8,753 nucleotides of DNA from assembly GCA_002437565.1 (NCBI GenBank), contig DJQL01000038.1, positions 6,691 through 15,443 on the forward strand. The letters are read 5' to 3'. Both the position numbers and the translations under genes were made by a program. The stretch is from Prevotella sp. UBA6387. Lineage in GTDB: Bacteria > Bacteroidota > Bacteroidia > Bacteroidales > Bacteroidaceae. A model generated the notes under the pieces. That model did no database searches. It worked only from the letters and a program-made list of their open reading frames with translations, and had not been told where the DNA came from. This document shows, piece by piece, positions 6,176-8,753 of this stretch; within the stretch, counting starts at the first letter, position 1; every line of letters starts with the position of its first letter.

Positions 6176-7369
6176 CTATTTCAGCTTCTCGCAAGCATCT
6201 TTGATGCGCCTCAAAGCTTCTCTTATGTTGTCGTCGCTTGTGGCGTAGCTCATGCGGAAGCCATCCGGCTCGCCGAACGCGTCTCCTGCCACGGTAGCCA
6301 CGTGAGCCTCTTGCAGGAGGTACATGGCGAAGTCGGTAGAGGTCTTAATCTTGTATTCGCCATAACCCTTACCAAAGAACTTCTTGCAGTGTGGGAAGAG
6401 ATAGAAGGCTCCTTGCGGCACGTTGACCTCAAGCCCAGGAATTTCCTTGGCGAGTTTCACTATGAGGTCACGCCTGCGCTGGAAGGCCGCCCTCATGTCC
6501 TCGACACATTGCTGGTCGCCCTTGTAAGCAGCCAAAGCCGCGCGCTGCGCCACGTCGTTGGTGCCGCTGGTATATTGTCCCTGCAGCTTGTTCATGCCCT
6601 TGACAATCCACTCTGGAGCCGCGACCCATCCGAGTCGCCACCCCGTCATGGCGTAGGCCTTGCTCACGCCATTGCAGATTATCGTGCGCTCTTTCATGCC
6701 TGGCGCGGAGGCTATGCTTGCCTTGAAGCCCACATAATTGATATGCTCATATATTTCATCCGACAGCACGTACATGCCGTCGTGCTTCTTCACCACCTCA
6801 GCCAGGGCGTTGAGCTCGTCCTGGGTGTAGACGCTTCCCGTAGGGTTGCTTGGCGAGCAGATGACGAGCATCTTTGTCTTTGGCGTGATGGCGGCCTCCA
6901 ACTGCTCTGGGGTGAGCTTGAAGTCGCTCTCAAGCGGAGTGCGCAGCGTCACTGGTGTGCCGCCTGCCAACTTCACCATCTGCGGATAGCTCACCCAATA
7001 GGGAGCTGGGATAATAACCTCGTCGCCGGGGTTGACAAGTGCGAGTATGGCGTTGCACACGCCTTGCTTGCCGCCAGTCCCGACAATTATTTCCTTGGCG
7101 GAATATGAGAGGTTGTTTTCCTTGGCGAGCTTCTCGGAGATGGCCTCCCGCAAGTCCATGTAGCCTGGCACGGGTGAATACTTCGAGTAGTTGTCGTCAA
7201 TGGCTTTCTTGCCTGCCTCTTTGATGTGGTCCGGAGTCATAAAGTCGGGTTCGCCGACGCTCATGTTGATGACGTCGATACCCTGTGCTTTCATTTCACT
7301 GCTCTTCTGCGACATCGCGAGCGTCGCAGAGGGAGCAAGCCTGTTTAGGCGGTCTGACAATTGTGGCAT
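6176..7369 (-). CDS. aspC: Class I PLP-dependent aminotransferase, aspartate aminotransferase type
   Basis: 397 residues, the usual length for fold-type I subgroup I-gamma/Ib aspartate aminotransferases (typical of Bacteria other than enterics). It transfers an amino group between aspartate (or a related amino acid) and 2-oxoglutarate, in the cytoplasm. Visible landmarks: VGEPDF (38-43), YSPVPGYMDLR (64-74), the GTGGKQG phosphate loop (97-103), PYWVSY with W125, SPSNPTGS with N175, SDEIYEHI with D204 and Y207, the NGVSKAYAMTGWRLGW motif with PLP-binding K237 and R245, and FRMSYA with R372 for the substrate alpha-carboxylate. All catalytic positions are intact. The gene is 170 bases after ribBA and has its own -7 element, so it is probably a separate unit. 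Prephenate or aromatic substrates are possible in this subgroup and cannot be excluded by eye. Confidence 0.92.
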   Translation of the reverse strand: MPQLSDRLNRLAPSATLAMSQKSSEMKAQGIDVINMSVGEPDFMTPDHIKEAGKKAIDDNYSKYSPVPGYMDLREAISEKLAKENNLSYSAKEIIVGTGGKQGVCNAILALVNPGDEVIIPAPYWVSYPQMVKLAGGTPVTLRTPLESDFKLTPEQLEAAITPKTKMLVICSPSNPTGSVYTQDELNALAEVVKKHDGMYVLSDEIYEHINYVGFKASIASAPGMKERTIICNGVSKAYAMTGWRLGWVAAPEWIVKGMNKLQGQYTSGTNDVAQRAALAAYKGDQQCVEDMRAAFQRRRDLIVKLAKEIPGLEVNVPQGAFYLFPHCKKFFGKGYGEYKIKTSTDFAMYLLQEAHVATVAGDAFGEPDGFRMSYATSDDNIREALRRIKDACEKLK

Positions 7370-7414
7370 ACTTATATATGTATTTAAACGGCAGTTAGCC
7401 TACCATATTGTTTG

Positions 7415-7445
7415 CAAAAGTAAGTATTTTATTTATTAAAACGAA
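7415..7445 (-). promoter_or_regulatory. Bacteroidota-type promoter of the aminotransferase gene
   Basis: The - strand has TACTTTTG at 7422-7415, an exact TAnnTTTG -7 element, and TTCG at 7445-7442, one mismatch from the TTTG -33 element, spaced by 19 bases as expected. The predicted start is near 7408, giving a leader of about 39 bases with no SD before the ATG at 7369. This supports independent transcription from ribBA. Confidence 0.65.
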
Positions 7446-7494
7446 GAAAAGCCATGAAATTTTACTCGCTTGAAACAAAAAAGTCACTTATTGT

Positions 7495-7542
7495 TAACAA
7501 CATGGTAACAAAGCCTAACACCAAAGCTTTTAGTTGTTGTTA
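7495..7542 (-). repeat. Compound dyad at the ribBA stop codon, possible weak terminator
   Basis: TAACAACA (7495-7502) and TGTTGTTA (7535-7542) are perfect 8-base complements; on the - strand the first arm includes the ribBA TAA. Inside lies a second dyad, AAAGC (7510-7514) with GCTTT (7526-7530). A run of six T residues (- strand, 7482-7477) follows 12 bases beyond the outer stem. The stems are A/T-rich and the T-run is too far away for a textbook terminator, so this is only a candidate end for the ribBA transcript. Confidence 0.3.
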
Positions 7543-8751
7543 TAGGTGCAGGTCATGCCCCATCCTGTCTCGCTTGGTGCGCAGGTATTTGATGTCATAC
7601 CTGTTCGGCTCGACCTCTATTGGCACGTTCTCCACTATTTCAAGTCCGTAGGCTTCGAGGCCCACGCGCTTTGTCGGGTTGTTGGTCATGAGCCTCATCT
7701 TGTGCACGCCGAGGTGACGCAGCATCTGCGCTCCGCAACCATAGTCGCGCTCGTCGGGCTTGAATCCGAGGTGGACGTTGGCGTCCACGGTGTCAAGCCC
7801 TTCTTCTTGCTGGAGCTTGTAAGCGGCTATCTTGTTCATCAAGCCGATACCGCGACCCTCCTGCTGCATGTATATCACGACTCCCTTGCCTTCTTTCTCT
7901 ATCATCTGCATAGCCTTGTGGAGTTGTTCGCCACAGTCGCACCTCATGCTTCCGAGTATGTCGCCCGTGGCGCATGACGAGTGAACCCTCACGAGTATTG
8001 GCTCGTCTTCTTTCCACTCTCCTTTCACCAAAGCCATGTGCTCCAAGCCGTTGCTTACCTGGCGGAAAGGGATGAGCCTGAAATGGCCATACACCGTTGG
8101 CATGTCCACTTCATCGCCCACCTCGATGCTCGACTCGTGTTTCAGGCGATAGGCGATGAGATCCTTGATGCTTATGATTTTCATGCCCCACTCTTTCGCC
8201 TTTTCTTGCAGTTGCGGCATGCGTGCCATGGTGCCGTCGTCGTTCATTATCTCCATCAGGGCTCCCGCCGGGCGCATTCCTGATAGCTTGCAGAGGTCTA
8301 TGGCAGCCTCGGTGTGTCCGGAGCGGCGCAGCACTCCGTTGTCCTGTGCATAGAGAGGGTTGATGTGTCCCGGACGGCCAAAGGTCTGCGGTGTCGACGC
8401 TGGGTCGGCCAGGGCGAGAATTGTCTCAGCGCGGTCGTGGGTAGACACGCCCGTGGTGCAGCCTTCGAGCTTGTCCACGGTGATGGTGAACGGCGTGCCG
8501 AGCATCGAGGTGTTGTCGCTCACCTGGTGAGGCAGGTCGAGCTCCTCGGCGCGCTGTATGGTGATGGGCGCGCAAAGCACGCCACGCGCGTTCTTGAGCA
8601 TGAAGTTGATTTTCTCTGGCGTGATGGTCTCGGCAGGCGTGATGAGGTCGCCTTCGTTCTCGCGATCCTCATCGTCTACGACAATCACGAACTTGCCTTG
8701 CTTGAAATCTTCCAAGGCATCTTCTATACGGCTCAATTTATATTCTGACAT
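7540..8751 (-). CDS. ribBA: Bifunctional RibBA: DHBP synthase / GTP cyclohydrolase II
   Basis: 403 residues, normal for a RibB-RibA fusion, with the ATG just inside the right edge. The N-terminal half (about 1-205) converts ribulose 5-phosphate to 3,4-dihydroxy-2-butanone 4-phosphate. It shows the acidic metal/substrate loop VVDDEDRENEGDL (24-36), GCTTGVSTHDRAETI (97-111), RPGHINPLYA (126-135) and the RRSGHTEAAIDL motif (142-153). The C-terminal half (about 206-403) opens GTP to the pyrimidine precursor. It has zinc ligands C260, C271 and C273 (SSCATGD, RCDCG), the QQEGRGIGL loop (296-304), DERDYG (333-338, with R335 aligning with the arginine implicated in catalysis), TNNPTKR (356-362) and the terminal YLRTKRDRMGH. 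Both active sites look intact, so this one cytoplasmic protein starts both branches of riboflavin synthesis. Its promoter, and any FMN riboswitch, would lie beyond the right edge. Confidence 0.97.
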   Translation of the reverse strand: MSEYKLSRIEDALEDFKQGKFVIVVDDEDRENEGDLITPAETITPEKINFMLKNARGVLCAPITIQRAEELDLPHQVSDNTSMLGTPFTITVDKLEGCTTGVSTHDRAETILALADPASTPQTFGRPGHINPLYAQDNGVLRRSGHTEAAIDLCKLSGMRPAGALMEIMNDDGTMARMPQLQEKAKEWGMKIISIKDLIAYRLKHESSIEVGDEVDMPTVYGHFRLIPFRQVSNGLEHMALVKGEWKEDEPILVRVHSSCATGDILGSMRCDCGEQLHKAMQMIEKEGKGVVIYMQQEGRGIGLMNKIAAYKLQQEEGLDTVDANVHLGFKPDERDYGCGAQMLRHLGVHKMRLMTNNPTKRVGLEAYGLEIVENVPIEVEPNRYDIKYLRTKRDRMGHDLHL

Positions 8752-8753
8752 AT

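Noticed and set aside
6119..7108. Long + strand open frame of 329 codons opposite the aminotransferase
   Set aside because: It is the mirror of a G/C-rich coding strand with intact catalytic motifs on the - strand. Its product has no recognisable domain and is composed of His/Leu/Arg-rich shadow sequence.
8314..8748. + strand open frame opposite ribBA, with others in the same gene
   Set aside because: RibBA motifs cover this whole stretch on the - strand; these are shadows caused by codon bias.
1..8753. Search for CRISPR arrays, tRNA or rRNA genes, insertion sequences and toxin-antitoxin pairs
   Set aside because: No regularly spaced repeats, cloverleaf sequences, transposase motifs or terminal inverted repeats were found; coding regions fill nearly the whole window.

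Overview
The window looks like chromosomal DNA from a member of the Bacteroidota, most likely a Prevotella-type organism. The evidence is a TonB with the Bacteroidota N-terminal motif (FEGRNKEYGAYKLR), two consecutive exbD genes behind exbB, a SusC/BtuB-style TonB-dependent receptor C-terminus, TAnnTTTG -7 promoter elements, and mostly weak or absent Shine-Dalgarno sequences. The genus is inferred; no rRNA or other marker is present.

Layout: positions 1-378 on the + strand hold the 3' end of an outer-membrane TonB-dependent receptor gene that begins outside the window. A strong bidirectional hairpin terminator (399-444) separates it from everything else, which is on the - strand and is transcribed from right to left. 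In transcription order this is ribBA (8751-7540), a class I aminotransferase (7369-6176), and then a six-gene cluster: exbB (6030-5185), exbD1 (5148-4522), exbD2 (4519-3866), tonB (3835-2987), a PstS-like periplasmic phosphate-binding-type lipoprotein (2973-2011) and a secreted tetratricopeptide-repeat protein (1928-480). Gaps inside the cluster are 36, 2, 30, 13 and 82 bases, with no visible internal terminator, so it reads as one operon. Good -7 elements lie in front of exbB (6095-6102) and the aminotransferase (7415-7422).

How the genes work together: ExbB, two ExbDs and TonB make up an inner-membrane proton-driven motor that energises outer-membrane TonB-dependent receptors such as the one ending at 378. 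The solute-binding-type lipoprotein and the TPR protein are not classical Ton components. Their placement behind tonB suggests accessory periplasmic or envelope roles in Ton-dependent uptake, and this is the least explained part of the window. RibBA supplies both entry reactions of riboflavin synthesis. The aminotransferase is an aspartate-aminotransferase-type enzyme of amino acid metabolism with no evident link to its neighbours.

No mobile element, CRISPR array, tRNA or rRNA was seen. Most of the region looks like ordinary conserved core genome; no wholly new system could be demonstrated. The best leads are the permease-less PstS-like lipoprotein and TPR protein in the Ton operon, the enlarged and dissimilar ExbD pair, and a promoter-like site pointing antisense into the aminotransferase gene.
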